This document shows, piece by piece, positions 1 to 5,799 of a DNA stretch of 9,832 nt. The first letter of the stretch is position 1; each line of letters opens with the position of its first letter. The position numbers and the translations under genes are program-made. Source of the stretch: Gammaproteobacteria bacterium. GTDB taxonomy: Bacteria > Pseudomonadota > Gammaproteobacteria > Eutrophobiales > Eutrophobiaceae. Below the pieces are notes generated by a model. The model ran no database searches and had not been told where the DNA came from. It worked only from the letters and a program-made list of their open reading frames with translations. The stretch is from NCBI GenBank assembly GCA_016198885.1, contig JACQHV010000003.1, positions 1 through 9,832 of the forward strand, read 5' to 3'.

Positions 1-95
1 AGCCGTTTCAAAACTCACTCCATGCTTCATTTGATTATGCCTGTTCTTGTTTGACGTTGGCTATAGCCCTGTGGAGATAAACTAATTGTGCTGGA

Positions 96-101
96 TATAA
101 T
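96..101 (+). promoter_or_regulatory. possible -10 element upstream of hicB
   Basis: A perfect TATAAT hexamer lies about 48 bp before the hicB ATG. No good -35 sits at 17 bp spacing; a TTGACG at 51-56 is too far away for this hexamer. It could drive the hicBA locus, but a single hexamer in AT-rich DNA is weak evidence. Confidence 0.25.
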
Positions 102-148
102 GCATACAACCCGCTACAGTTAATCCATTCAGACAATATGGTGATTCT

Positions 149-352
149 ATGAAACTCAAGGTGATAGTGCATGAAGCTGAGGAAGGCGGATACTGGGCTG
201 AAGTCCCATCAATACCCGGTTGCGCCACCCAGGGTGATACCTTCGATGAGTTACTTGGCAACATTTATGAAGCAGTGGAAGGATGTCTGTCGGTTGAAGT
301 AAAGCATGTGCAATTAACTGGCAAAGACAGGATATTGGAAATAGCCGTGTGA
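149..352 (+). CDS. hicB: HicB-family antitoxin (short form)
   Basis: This 67-residue protein is the antitoxin of a HicBA type II toxin-antitoxin pair; in the family, HicB binds and blocks the mRNA-cleaving toxin HicA. Residues 8-30 (EAEEGGYWAEVPSIPGCATQ followed by GD) are the typical HicB partial RNase-H-like fold, and the helix around TFDELLGNIYEAVEGCL completes it. The protein ends right after this domain and shows no C-terminal ribbon-helix-helix or HTH segment, so it belongs to the short HicB form and may not bind DNA itself. The GTG of the hicA frame starts at 349 and overlaps the hicB stop (GTGTGA), which indicates translational coupling. The order is hicB-hicA, the reverse of the E. 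coli locus. The ribosome binding site is poor. The toxin partner is frameshifted, so this antitoxin may be an orphan. Confidence 0.85.
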   Translation: MKLKVIVHEAEEGGYWAEVPSIPGCATQGDTFDELLGNIYEAVEGCLSVEVKHVQLTGKDRILEIAV

Positions 353-548
353 AAAATATCTCTGGCAAGGAATTCGCCAGGATTCTTGAAAAAAGGGCTG
401 GGAATTGAAGAGACCTAAAGGTAGTCATCACATCTACGTCAAGAAAGACTCCCCAATACGGATATCAGTTCCAATACACGGTAACAGACCTCTGAAAATT
501 GGACTCCTGCGGCAACTCATAAAAGTTGCAGAGATTGATGACTTCTGA
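349..548 (+). pseudogene. hicA: hicA toxin gene, frameshifted
   Basis: Two frames together encode a HicA-like mRNA interferase. The GTG start at 349 gives VKNISGKEFARILEKR and then runs into TGA at 406-408. From 396 the -1 frame continues as GWELKRPKGSHHIYVKK..., through IRISVPIHGNRPLKIGLLRQ, to TGA at 546-548. The GSHHIY segment carries the conserved HicA catalytic histidine, and VPIHG...PLKIGLLRQ is the usual C-terminal part. The two halves meet at an A6G3 run (389-397), where one base appears to be missing. Restored, the protein would be about 66 residues, the normal HicA size. The likely cause is a one-base deletion in the homopolymer, either a true inactivation or a read error. Recoding at A-AAA-AGG is possible but is not a canonical slippery heptamer. 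Confidence 0.8.
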
Positions 549-616
549 TCCCTGACCCCCTGAACCCTGGTCTCCGCCGAGGGGAAACCGCTGGAGCTTG
601 GATAAGGACTATCTAG

Positions 617-645
617 TGCTGAGTACTGAGTGCGGAGGACTGAGA
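617..645 (+). repeat. degenerate short tandem CTGAG repeat
   Basis: The stretch contains GCTGAG, ACTGAG and ACTGAG motifs in loose succession (tgctgagtactgagtgcgg, then aggactgag). It lies in the non-coding gap between hicA and the YefM-like gene. No function is apparent; it is probably simple-sequence intergenic DNA. Confidence 0.35.
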
Positions 646-656
646 GATGTCACTTG

Positions 657-698
657 CGTACAAGCTGTACAAGATGTACAAGATGTACATTTAGTACA
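657..698 (+). promoter_or_regulatory. five-unit GTACA operator array for the YefM/RelE pair
   Basis: GTACA occurs at 658, 667, 676, 685 and 694, an exact 9-bp period. Units 2 to 4 are full TGTACA palindromes (666-671, 675-680, 684-689); the outer units are CGTACA and AGTACA. The array ends 23 bp before the antitoxin ATG. YefM-YoeB of E. coli is known to autoregulate through palindromes with TGTACA cores, so this is very probably the operator of the downstream pair. The arrangement of five half-turn-offset units is inferred to support cooperative or conditional repression. Confidence 0.7.
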
Positions 699-720
699 TT
701 ATAGATTGCAGGAGACATAG

Positions 721-981
721 ATGAGCGCTGATATTCATTCCATCGCCGACGCACGCACCGGGCTTTCCGAGATCATCAATCGCACTGCCTATCGCAAGGA
801 ACGGGTCGTTCTTACGCGGCGTGGCAAACAGGTTGCGGCAGTAGTGCCGATAGAGGATCTTGAATTGCTGGAAGCTATCGAAGACCGCCTTGATCTTGAC
901 ACGGCCCGCAAGGCGCTGAACGAAGCAGGTAAAAAGGGAACCATGACATGGTCATCTCTCAAGTCAGAATTGGGCTTGTGA
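721..981 (+). CDS. YefM/Phd-family antitoxin
   Basis: This 86-residue protein is the antitoxin of a type II toxin-antitoxin pair. It is expected to bind the operator array upstream and to neutralise the RelE-like toxin encoded next. The N-terminal half (DARTGLSEIINRTAYRKERV, then LTRRGKQVAAVVPIEDLELL) is the classic Phd/YefM DNA-binding fold, including the RRGKQVAAVVP strand. The acidic C-terminal tail (roughly 50-86) would wrap the toxin. A strong ribosome binding site, AGGAGA at 710-715, sits 5 bases before the ATG. The stop (979-981) is 3 bases before the GTG of the toxin gene, so the two form an operon. Length and motifs are complete. The exact subfamily (YefM versus RelB-like) cannot be settled by eye. 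Confidence 0.9.
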   Translation: MSADIHSIADARTGLSEIINRTAYRKERVVLTRRGKQVAAVVPIEDLELLEAIEDRLDLDTARKALNEAGKKGTMTWSSLKSELGL

Positions 982-984
982 CGT

Positions 985-1248
985 GTGGCAAAAACATACA
1001 GGATTGAATTCACTCCACGTGCTGCCCGTGATTTCCGCGCCATGCCAAAAGCTGTTCAACGGCGGCTGGCCAATCACATTGATGCCTTTGCTCAAAAACC
1101 CCGCCCTGCCGGAGTTAAAAAACTCAAGGGTAGTGATGATCTCTATCGCCTTCAAGTTGGCGACTACCGCATCCTTTACCAGATAAAGGACACTATACTG
1201 CTGATATTGATAATACGTGTAGCTCATCGTAAAGAGGCTTACCGTTAA
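985..1248 (+). CDS. RelE/ParE-superfamily toxin
   Basis: This 87-residue protein is the toxin partner of the preceding YefM-like antitoxin and is probably a ribosome-dependent mRNA endonuclease like RelE. The RelE signature is clear: YRIEFTPRAARDFRAMPK at the N-terminus, KKLKGSDDLYRLQVGDYRIL at 45-64, YQI, and the C-terminal VAHRKEAYR. Lysines 45, 46 and 48, R55 and R62, R82 and Y86 lie where RelE has its basic and tyrosine catalytic residues. The start is taken as GTG at 985, three bases after the antitoxin stop; a second GTG at 983 is in another frame. The gene looks intact, so the pair is probably functional. Mechanism is inferred from the family. Confidence 0.9.
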   Translation: MAKTYRIEFTPRAARDFRAMPKAVQRRLANHIDAFAQKPRPAGVKKLKGSDDLYRLQVGDYRILYQIKDTILLILIIRVAHRKEAYR

Positions 1249-1316
1249 AGAACTACCTCATGCCGCATAAAGCCCCTAATCCTTAGCCCCTAATCTCTAA
1301 ACTACAGGTACTCACT

Positions 1317-1856
1317 ATGAAATACTCCATCACCTTTATCACTACTGCAATACTGACCCTCTTCTCTTCATCGGTCCTGGCTGATCGCGGACATCACGGC
1401 CATCACGGCGGCCTGCACGCCTGCCTGGAAGCAGCGTCTGCGATCAAGGAAGGTTACTATGCAAAAGTGGAATACCTCACACTGACGGAGCAAGGCGTCG
1501 AGACCTATGAGATTGAGATCCATGACAAGGACGGTGCGGTATGGGAACTGATGTGTGATATTTCAAACGGCGATATTTATGAAGTCGAGCGTGAAGTCGA
1601 GTCTGCGTCTGATCCCTTATTCAAGAAACACATGAAAGTGGATGAAGAAACTGCTGGTAAAACCGCGCTGGAACATAATCCCGGAGAATTCGAGCATACG
1701 GAATATGAGATCGAGGCCAATGGTGATGCAACCTATGAATTTGATATTGCAGACCGCCCGGGGACGACGTACAAGATTGAGGTGGATGCGGCGACGGGAG
1801 AAATAATCGAAGTAAACATTGAAAAATGGGATATTGGCCGCGAGACCGGCGAGTGA
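1317..1856 (+). CDS. secreted PepSY-type domain protein
   Basis: This 179-residue protein is predicted to be exported to the periplasm. Residues 1-22 form a Sec signal peptide (MKYS, a hydrophobic core, then SSVLA|D). A histidine-rich segment follows (RGHHGHHGG, 24-32), suggesting metal binding. The mature part holds two PepSY-like repeats, about 34-95 and 110-172. Each ends in a variant of 'WELMCDISNGDIYEVE' or 'YKIEVDAATGEIIEVN', the beta-hairpin hallmark of PepSY. Cys36 and Cys80 could form a disulfide. The mature protein is rich in Glu and Asp. PepSY proteins are often protease inhibitors or accessory to sensor and redox proteins, but the exact role here is unknown. The ribosome binding site (CAGG) is weak. 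No partner gene is adjacent. Confidence 0.75.
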   Translation: MKYSITFITTAILTLFSSSVLADRGHHGHHGGLHACLEAASAIKEGYYAKVEYLTLTEQGVETYEIEIHDKDGAVWELMCDISNGDIYEVEREVESASDPLFKKHMKVDEETAGKTALEHNPGEFEHTEYEIEANGDATYEFDIADRPGTTYKIEVDAATGEIIEVNIEKWDIGRETGE

Positions 1857-1978
1857 TTAAGCCCATTAAACTTCGCAAACTTCGTTAAAAACTCTTTCGA
1901 AATACTCATTTACTAATTGTAAACTGCGTTTTCTGGAAAGAGTTTTCGCCTCGTTATCATCAGTTTAATGAGCTTAAT
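1856..1978. repeat. nested imperfect inverted repeat after the PepSY gene
   Basis: The outer arms are 1856-1872 and 1962-1978 (16 of 17 positions complementary). The inner arms are 1888-1898 (aaaactctttc) and 1936-1946 (gaaagagtttt), a perfect 11-bp match. Together they could fold into a 123-nt structure. It begins at the last base of the PepSY stop codon. It may act as a bidirectional terminator or be the remnant of a small mobile repeat; there is no clean T-tract. Confidence 0.6.
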
Positions 1979-2018
1979 TATCTATTAATTTTTTTACTAT
2001 TATAAGGATATTTATAAA

Positions 2019-2477
2019 ATGGATAACAGAATATCAAAAATTAAAACTCCTGAGGAATGTGAGATATTCGCAAAAAATGCGCTAGAGAGAAATAATCCGG
2101 AATTGGCTAAAGAGGCGAAACTTCGGGCAATTGAATTACGCGCTTTAAAACATAATGCTAAATCTGCTGCTGAAAAAGAAGCACTACAGGCTGTTTATGC
2201 ATATGAAGAAGTACTTCAAGCAACAAAGGGCAAGAAAATTAGAGCCACAAGAACATGGCAAATGATTGAACGACACGGAATTATTGAAGCAGTAGAAAGA
2301 GCTGTAAATCGAAGCACAGAAACTCAAGGATATACTTTATTAGTGGAGATGGGATTAGAGGATTTTGCTTTCGAGGCTGTAATACTCAGATATCCGGAAA
2401 TATTTAGTACAGAAGCTGTTAATAAAGCAAGAATTCGGCTTGAAACATGGAAAGCTATTAAGAATATTTTTAAATAA
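2019..2477 (+). CDS. conserved-looking protein of unknown function
   Basis: I do not recognise this 152-residue protein. It is predicted to be soluble and almost entirely helical. Residues 10-70 are rich in Ala, Glu, Lys and Arg, with a TPEECEIFAKNALERNNPEL segment and an ELAKEAKLRAIELRA helix. A distinctive middle segment, TRTWQMIERHGIIEAVERAV, is followed by YTLLVEMGLEDFAFEAVILR. There is no signal peptide, membrane segment or cysteine cluster. The gene is markedly AT-rich compared with its neighbours and is preceded by an AAGGATA ribosome binding site about 10 bases before the ATG. It lies between an inverted repeat and a toxin-antitoxin pair with no operon partner, consistent with acquisition by transfer. 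The length and codon structure make it a convincing gene. Confidence 0.75.
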   Translation: MDNRISKIKTPEECEIFAKNALERNNPELAKEAKLRAIELRALKHNAKSAAEKEALQAVYAYEEVLQATKGKKIRATRTWQMIERHGIIEAVERAVNRSTETQGYTLLVEMGLEDFAFEAVILRYPEIFSTEAVNKARIRLETWKAIKNIFK

Positions 2478-2524
2478 CCTTCGACTGTAGCCACAGTAGT
2501 GGAAAATTATGATATGCTGATTAA

Positions 2525-2539
2525 AATTCTCTGAGAATT
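2525..2539. promoter_or_regulatory. palindrome before the second toxin-antitoxin pair
   Basis: AATTCTC-T-GAGAATT is a perfect 7+1+7 palindrome ending 3 bases before the antitoxin ATG at 2543. Its position suits an autoregulatory operator, though it would then overlap the ribosome binding site (GAGAA). Alternatively it is an RNA hairpin that sequesters that site. It could also be chance in AT-rich DNA. Confidence 0.4.
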
Positions 2540-2542
2540 CCT

Positions 2543-2737
2543 ATGAGCACTCGAAGCGAAGATATCAAACAGGCGGCCCATAAATTAATTGATCAGCTGC
2601 CAAGTAATGCCAACTGGGATGATGTGGTCTATGAAATGATCGTCCGCCGTGAGATTGAGAAAGGTTTGGCTGATAGTAACGCTGGTCGTACAACCCCGGT
2701 TGATGAGGTAATGAAAGAGTTTGGTGTAGATGAATGA
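2543..2737 (+). CDS. small antitoxin of a ParE-type module
   Basis: This 64-residue acidic protein is the presumed antitoxin of the ParE-like toxin that overlaps it. The pattern AAHKLIDQLPSNANWDDVVY, then EMIVRREIEKGLADSNAGR and DEVMKEFGV, matches the small 'addiction module' antitoxins found ahead of RelE/ParE toxins in proteobacteria; it is not a classic ParD ribbon-helix-helix by eye. The stop overlaps the toxin start as ATGA (2734-2737), a typical translational coupling. The ribosome binding site GAGAA is contained in the palindrome upstream. Function is inferred mainly from size, pattern and the partner gene. Confidence 0.8.
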   Translation: MSTRSEDIKQAAHKLIDQLPSNANWDDVVYEMIVRREIEKGLADSNAGRTTPVDEVMKEFGVDE

Positions 2738-3030
2738 ATGTCCATTGGACGGACCGCGCCAAATGGCGATTAGGATTGATCAAGGAATATATCGCTGAAG
2801 ATTCTCCAGATACCGCAAAGAAAATAGTCCGACGCATTCTTGTCCGTTCTAAACAAATCGGCGAGTTACCCAATTCCGGCCGTCGTGTACCCGAATATGA
2901 GCAAGAGGAACTTCGGGAAATACTGGAGCGGCCATACCGTATTATCTATCGAATCAAAGACGAGCAGATTGATATAGTAGCGATAATGCACTACCGTCAA
3001 TTACTTCCTGCCGATATCAAGACGCTTTAA
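2734..3030 (+). CDS. ParE/RelE-family toxin
   Basis: This 98-residue protein is a ParE-like toxin. The family pattern is clear: an N-terminal strand (VHWTDRAKWRLGLIKEYIAE), the helix pair through DSPDTAKKIVRRILVRSKQI, the NSGRRVPEYE loop, then REILERPYRIIYRIKDEQID and a final VAIMHYRQLLP strand. ParE proteins typically inhibit DNA gyrase, while RelE-like members cleave mRNA. The GR.VPE loop and the 'I-M-H-Y-R' ending fit the ParE branch, but the target cannot be decided from sequence alone. The gene overlaps the antitoxin by 4 bp and looks complete. Confidence 0.88.
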   Translation: MNVHWTDRAKWRLGLIKEYIAEDSPDTAKKIVRRILVRSKQIGELPNSGRRVPEYEQEELREILERPYRIIYRIKDEQIDIVAIMHYRQLLPADIKTL

Positions 3031-3133
3031 CAGTTAGAACGTGCATAATAGAGCAATGATAAGTTAAAGGTACCGGAGTATTATTAAGCATTACGGCCGA
3101 TTGCTTTGCAGTATGTAAAAGAAACAAATCAAC

Positions 3134-3499
3134 ATGAAATCACCACGCATTACTCACCTGTCCTGGGGAAAGATGACGGTGGACGGTATGGGTTCAGGAA
3201 AAGACTTCAAACTCTGGCCGGGCGGCGGCCGGGAGTGGAACTGGAATGAGACCAATACACAGCATGTACCGGGGATCCAACCGATAGACGTGGAAGAACT
3301 GTTAACCTATGGTTCCGAAGAAATCGTCCTGAGCCGCGGGATGTTACTCGCCTTACACACCTGCCTCGAAACAATAAAGTTACTCGAAACAAATGGTATC
3401 AAATTCCACCTCGCCGAAACCAAACAGGCATCGGAGTTATATAATCAACTGGCGGAAGATGGAAAAGCAGTGGGCGGACTATTTCACTCGACGTGTTAA
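3134..3499 (+). CDS. Mth938/AAMDC-domain protein
   Basis: This 121-residue protein matches the Mth938-like (DUF498/AAMDC) fold. It begins with ITHLSWGKMTVDG, followed by GKDFKLWPGGGREWNWNET (22-40), the QPIDVEELL turn, the LSRGMLLALHTCLETIKLLE helix, AETKQASELYNQL, and the terminal VGGLFHSTC. The length fits a single-domain member. The family is small, widely conserved and of unknown biochemical function; structures show a compact alpha/beta fold. There is no signal peptide. It appears monocistronic, with no obvious ribosome binding site (AAAGAAAC upstream), and its more GC-rich coding composition differs from the AT-rich gene that follows. It may be a core gene sitting among accessory ones. 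Confidence 0.82.
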   Translation: MKSPRITHLSWGKMTVDGMGSGKDFKLWPGGGREWNWNETNTQHVPGIQPIDVEELLTYGSEEIVLSRGMLLALHTCLETIKLLETNGIKFHLAETKQASELYNQLAEDGKAVGGLFHSTC

Positions 3500-3646
3500 C
3501 AAAATGTGTCTGGATCATCTACAATCTGTACCAATGAAAGTTTTTCAAGTTCTCTAACCCCTTGATTTCCGTATATTCAACTAGATAGTTGGTTAAAGCT
3601 AACTCTGAGTTATGATCTGAAAGAAAATTAATTGAATTTTATATAA
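3500..3646 (+). other. AT-rich leader of the FRG gene
   Basis: This 147-bp gap contains a small palindrome, AACTA-GA-TAGTT at 3579-3590, then overlapping GGTTAAAGC/TAACTC. I see no clear terminator for the Mth938-like gene and no strong promoter. The FRG gene start lacks a recognisable Shine-Dalgarno sequence (it is preceded by TTTTATATAA). Confidence 0.3.
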
Positions 3647-4393
3647 ATGGATGAAATCACAATATCTTCTGTGACAGACCTCCTAAATGATTTATCCCAA
3701 CGTGAGGATAAGGATGAGGTTTATATGATGTTTCGTGGCCAGTCATCTATTGAATGGCCTCTCTTGCCATCAATAGCACGATTTCCATCAACTCTAGATG
3801 GCTATGATGATTGGATGAATTTTGAAAAAGCTTTAATTGAAAATTTTAAGCAATATTCATTTCCATATTTAGATAAAAAACCTTTAAGTTATATTGAATG
3901 GCTAATACTTGCTCAGCATCATGGGATTCCAACAAGACTATTAGATTGGACTACCAATCCTCTTAAGGGATTATTTTTCGCTGTTGAAAATTTAATTTAT
4001 GAAAATGACGGAGTCCTGTGGGCATTGGAACCAGCCGCATGGTGGGAAGGTGATGACGTAAAAACATCAGCATTGCTAAAAAAGCATGAGAATGCTAATT
4101 GGTTATCCGCTTATATGCCAGATCACTCCCAAATTCGTATTGTTGCACAAGAGAGTTGCTTTACTATATTTCCTTTTCCAAATAAAAAGAAACAGATGCC
4201 ACCAATTGATTTACTCAAAACATATGACAAATCAATTAATAATTTGAGAAAATATCGTATTCTTGGCTCTGCTAAACAAGGATTAATAATCGAACTATCT
4301 AGATTAGGAGTAAAACATAGAACTATATTTCCAAGTTTAGATGGGGTTGCTAAAAGTGTATTATATGAATTAGGTTTATATTATGACTTTTAA
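3647..4393 (+). CDS. FRG-domain protein
   Basis: This 248-residue protein has the two hallmarks of the FRG domain. The name-giving Phe-Arg-Gly motif is at 29-32 (MFRGQSSIEWPLLPSIAR). The second conserved motif, AQHHGIPTRLLDWTTNP, is at 89-105 and is followed by LFFAVE. A C-terminal FPSLDGVAKSVLYEL segment closes the domain, so it is full length. There is no signal peptide or membrane segment, so it is cytoplasmic. The biochemical activity of FRG domains is not established; they are often found in genomic islands and have been linked to phage defence and predicted effector functions. The gene is AT-rich, unlike the flanking core-type genes, and is followed 47 bp later by an HNH-like gene on the same strand. 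A two-gene defence unit is plausible but unproven. Confidence 0.85.
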   Translation: MDEITISSVTDLLNDLSQREDKDEVYMMFRGQSSIEWPLLPSIARFPSTLDGYDDWMNFEKALIENFKQYSFPYLDKKPLSYIEWLILAQHHGIPTRLLDWTTNPLKGLFFAVENLIYENDGVLWALEPAAWWEGDDVKTSALLKKHENANWLSAYMPDHSQIRIVAQESCFTIFPFPNKKKQMPPIDLLKTYDKSINNLRKYRILGSAKQGLIIELSRLGVKHRTIFPSLDGVAKSVLYELGLYYDF

Positions 4394-4440
4394 TATACAT
4401 TTCTAGGTGAATGAGTACGTTACGAGTAATGATGTAATAA

Positions 4441-5226
4441 ATGGTCATTCCCAAAAAATTCAAGAAAATATGTGCCGCCTGCGGAGACGTTAACCCCAAA
4501 ATCAACAAAGAACACTTCTGGCCTGAGTGGCTGATTGAAAGAACTGTAACACATCGAACCAGCATCAGATTTGGCTCAAAGAAACGGATCAACCCTCGTG
4601 CTTTTACGGTGCCACTATGTATTAAGTGCAACGAAGATTTTGGTCGTGAGTTAGAAGGGCCTGTTTCGAGAACCTTTACTGATCTTGAGACTGGTTGTGG
4701 AATTTCTGATATTGAAGCAGAATTACTTGTCCGCTGGCTTTGGAAGTTTGAAGGTCTATATTGGATCTTCGCTCACCCTGAAGATATATATACCGAACGT
4801 TACACCTTGCGCAAACGCGTGCTTCAACCACTCGACGATATTCGTACAATTTTAACGCTTGCAATATCACTTGTTGAAGTCATCAATCCAAACTTTGGCG
4901 ACGCCCCTATGGGGATCGATTCGTGGAATGAATATAGTGCCGTATTCGTAGCGGGTGTTTTTTCTCGAGTAGCAATCATGGTTCTATTTCGCCAATTTGA
5001 ACCGTACGTTCCTCCACAGTTTTCTCTTTATAGATTTTCAGAGCATAATGCCCCGGATCGAGACGCTAAACTTTTCTATCCAACAATAGGCTTTCGAGAC
5101 TGTGTGGAGGCAGTGAATGTCACCAAAAATTCGGCTCTATATCTTTCTCACATACATGATCTTAAAGCTAGAGATCGTACTGCAAAACTTACAAGCGAGT
5201 ACTCGGGGTCAGGTCTTGAAATTTGA
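4441..5226 (+). CDS. protein with N-terminal HNH-like zinc motif
   Basis: This 261-residue protein has an N-terminal Cys/His cluster resembling a treble-clef HNH endonuclease: C11-x2-C14, then KEHFWPEWL with E24-H25, then PLC60-x2-C63-N64. The CxxC / EH / CxxCN arrangement is that of HNH-like nucleases, with a metal held by the four cysteines and His25 as the candidate general base. The remaining 180 residues (helix-rich, including ELLVRWLWKFEGLYWIF at about 95-111 and AIMVLFRQFEPYVPPQF later) match nothing I know. The start at 4441 follows TAATAA without a clear ribosome binding site; AGGTGA lies about 30 bases further upstream. It is downstream of the FRG gene on the same strand, so the two may be cotranscribed. 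The HNH assignment is moderate and nuclease activity is inferred. Confidence 0.65.
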   Translation: MVIPKKFKKICAACGDVNPKINKEHFWPEWLIERTVTHRTSIRFGSKKRINPRAFTVPLCIKCNEDFGRELEGPVSRTFTDLETGCGISDIEAELLVRWLWKFEGLYWIFAHPEDIYTERYTLRKRVLQPLDDIRTILTLAISLVEVINPNFGDAPMGIDSWNEYSAVFVAGVFSRVAIMVLFRQFEPYVPPQFSLYRFSEHNAPDRDAKLFYPTIGFRDCVEAVNVTKNSALYLSHIHDLKARDRTAKLTSEYSGSGLEI

Positions 5227-5327
5227 ATAACAATAGCAAGAAATTGGTCATTCATGCGCATCCTGCGAGCATTAAAGGAAAAATTAGACCTGATAAAAAT
5301 ATATTACAACAACTATATTGCAAATGA

Positions 5328-5443
5328 ATCAATGGGGTCAGACTCGATTGATTTTTATATGCTGCTCTTCTCCCAAGACCGGGTGCCTCATTCTTGAACA
5401 AAATCTCTAATTTATAAAATCAATCGAGTCTGACCCCATTGAT
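5328..5443. repeat. 28-bp perfect inverted repeat with 60-bp spacer
   Basis: The left arm 5328-5355 starts atcaatggggtcagactcga and the right arm 5416-5443 is its exact reverse complement. The 60-bp spacer has no coding potential. The GGGGTCAG motif recalls short repeats found near REP-associated (Y1) transposases in gammaproteobacteria. It may be a non-autonomous element (MITE or BIME-like) or the paired ends of a collapsed element. It directly adjoins the IS3 remnant. Confidence 0.85.
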
Positions 5444-5533
5444 CATGCCGCGCTCGCAGGATGCGATGGAGCGGCCTTGTGGTGATCTTTCCCCTGCATT
5501 CGATCCATCCTTGATGTGAGAAATGTCATATTA

Positions 5534-5764
5534 TCATGCGGCCTGTTGTGCGAACACGGCCGGTGGCACATATCCCAGTGAGCTGTGTGGTCGCACGTAA
5601 TTATAGTGGTAACGCCAGTGGTCAATGACTTCTCTGGCATCGTTGAGATCACGAAACCAGTGTTGGTTAAGACACGTATCCCGAAAGCGGGCATTAAAAC
5701 TCTCGACAAAGGCATTCTGGGTCGGCTTTCCGGGATAGGTCAGGGACAGACCACGGTTTTTTGG
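5534..5764 (-). pseudogene. IS3-family transposase, C-terminal remnant
   Basis: Read on the - strand, this frame ends the integrase core of an IS3-family OrfB. It contains PGKPTQNAFVESFNARFRD, whose Glu in VESFN is the last catalytic acid of the DDE triad. Next comes TCLNQHWFRDLNDAREVIDH, then WRYHYNYVRPHSSLGYVPP and a stop. Only about 75 residues remain of the usual 270-300; the N-terminal part, including both catalytic Asp residues, is gone. The upstream junction is near 5760, where the sequence becomes AT-rich. RGLSLTYPGKP also lacks the one or two residues normally seen between Tyr and PGKP, suggesting further decay. No terminal inverted repeats of the IS were identified. Confidence 0.85.
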
Positions 5765-5797
5765 AAATAAAAAATCAAAAATGTCAGTGTTGATTTT
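5763..5797 (-). terminator. probable terminator of the DUF6116-like gene
   Basis: On the - strand, directly after the TAA at 5802-5800, AAAATCAA (5797-5790) and TTGATTTT (5778-5771) form an 8-bp stem with an 11-nt loop, followed by a T-rich stretch TTATTT. The stem is AT-rich and thus weak, but the position and T-tail fit a Rho-independent terminator. Confidence 0.5.
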
Positions 5798-5799
5798 GT

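Noticed and set aside
389..397. Programmed -1 frameshift in hicA
   Set aside because: In the zero frame the site reads A-AAA-AGG, not the canonical A-AAA-AAG, and no downstream stimulatory hairpin is evident. HicA genes are not known to use recoding. A one-base loss or read error is simpler.
657..698. CRISPR-like or plasmid-iteron origin
   Set aside because: The repeat unit is only 9 bp with 3-4 variable bases, there are no spacers of CRISPR length, and no replication initiator is nearby. Position before a YefM-like gene and the TGTACA core explain it as an operator.
1856..3650. Integron-like cassette array (same-strand small genes and toxin-antitoxin pairs with structured gaps)
   Set aside because: I looked for attC core sites (RYYYAAC ... 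GTTRRRY) at the gene gaps, including 1884-1890, 3028-3045 and 3497-3505. None fits both cores in the right order, and no integrase is present.
5443..5715. 90-residue - strand open frame starting at 5715
   Set aside because: It is out of frame with the IS3 transposase homology, which reads through the same DNA in another - strand frame.
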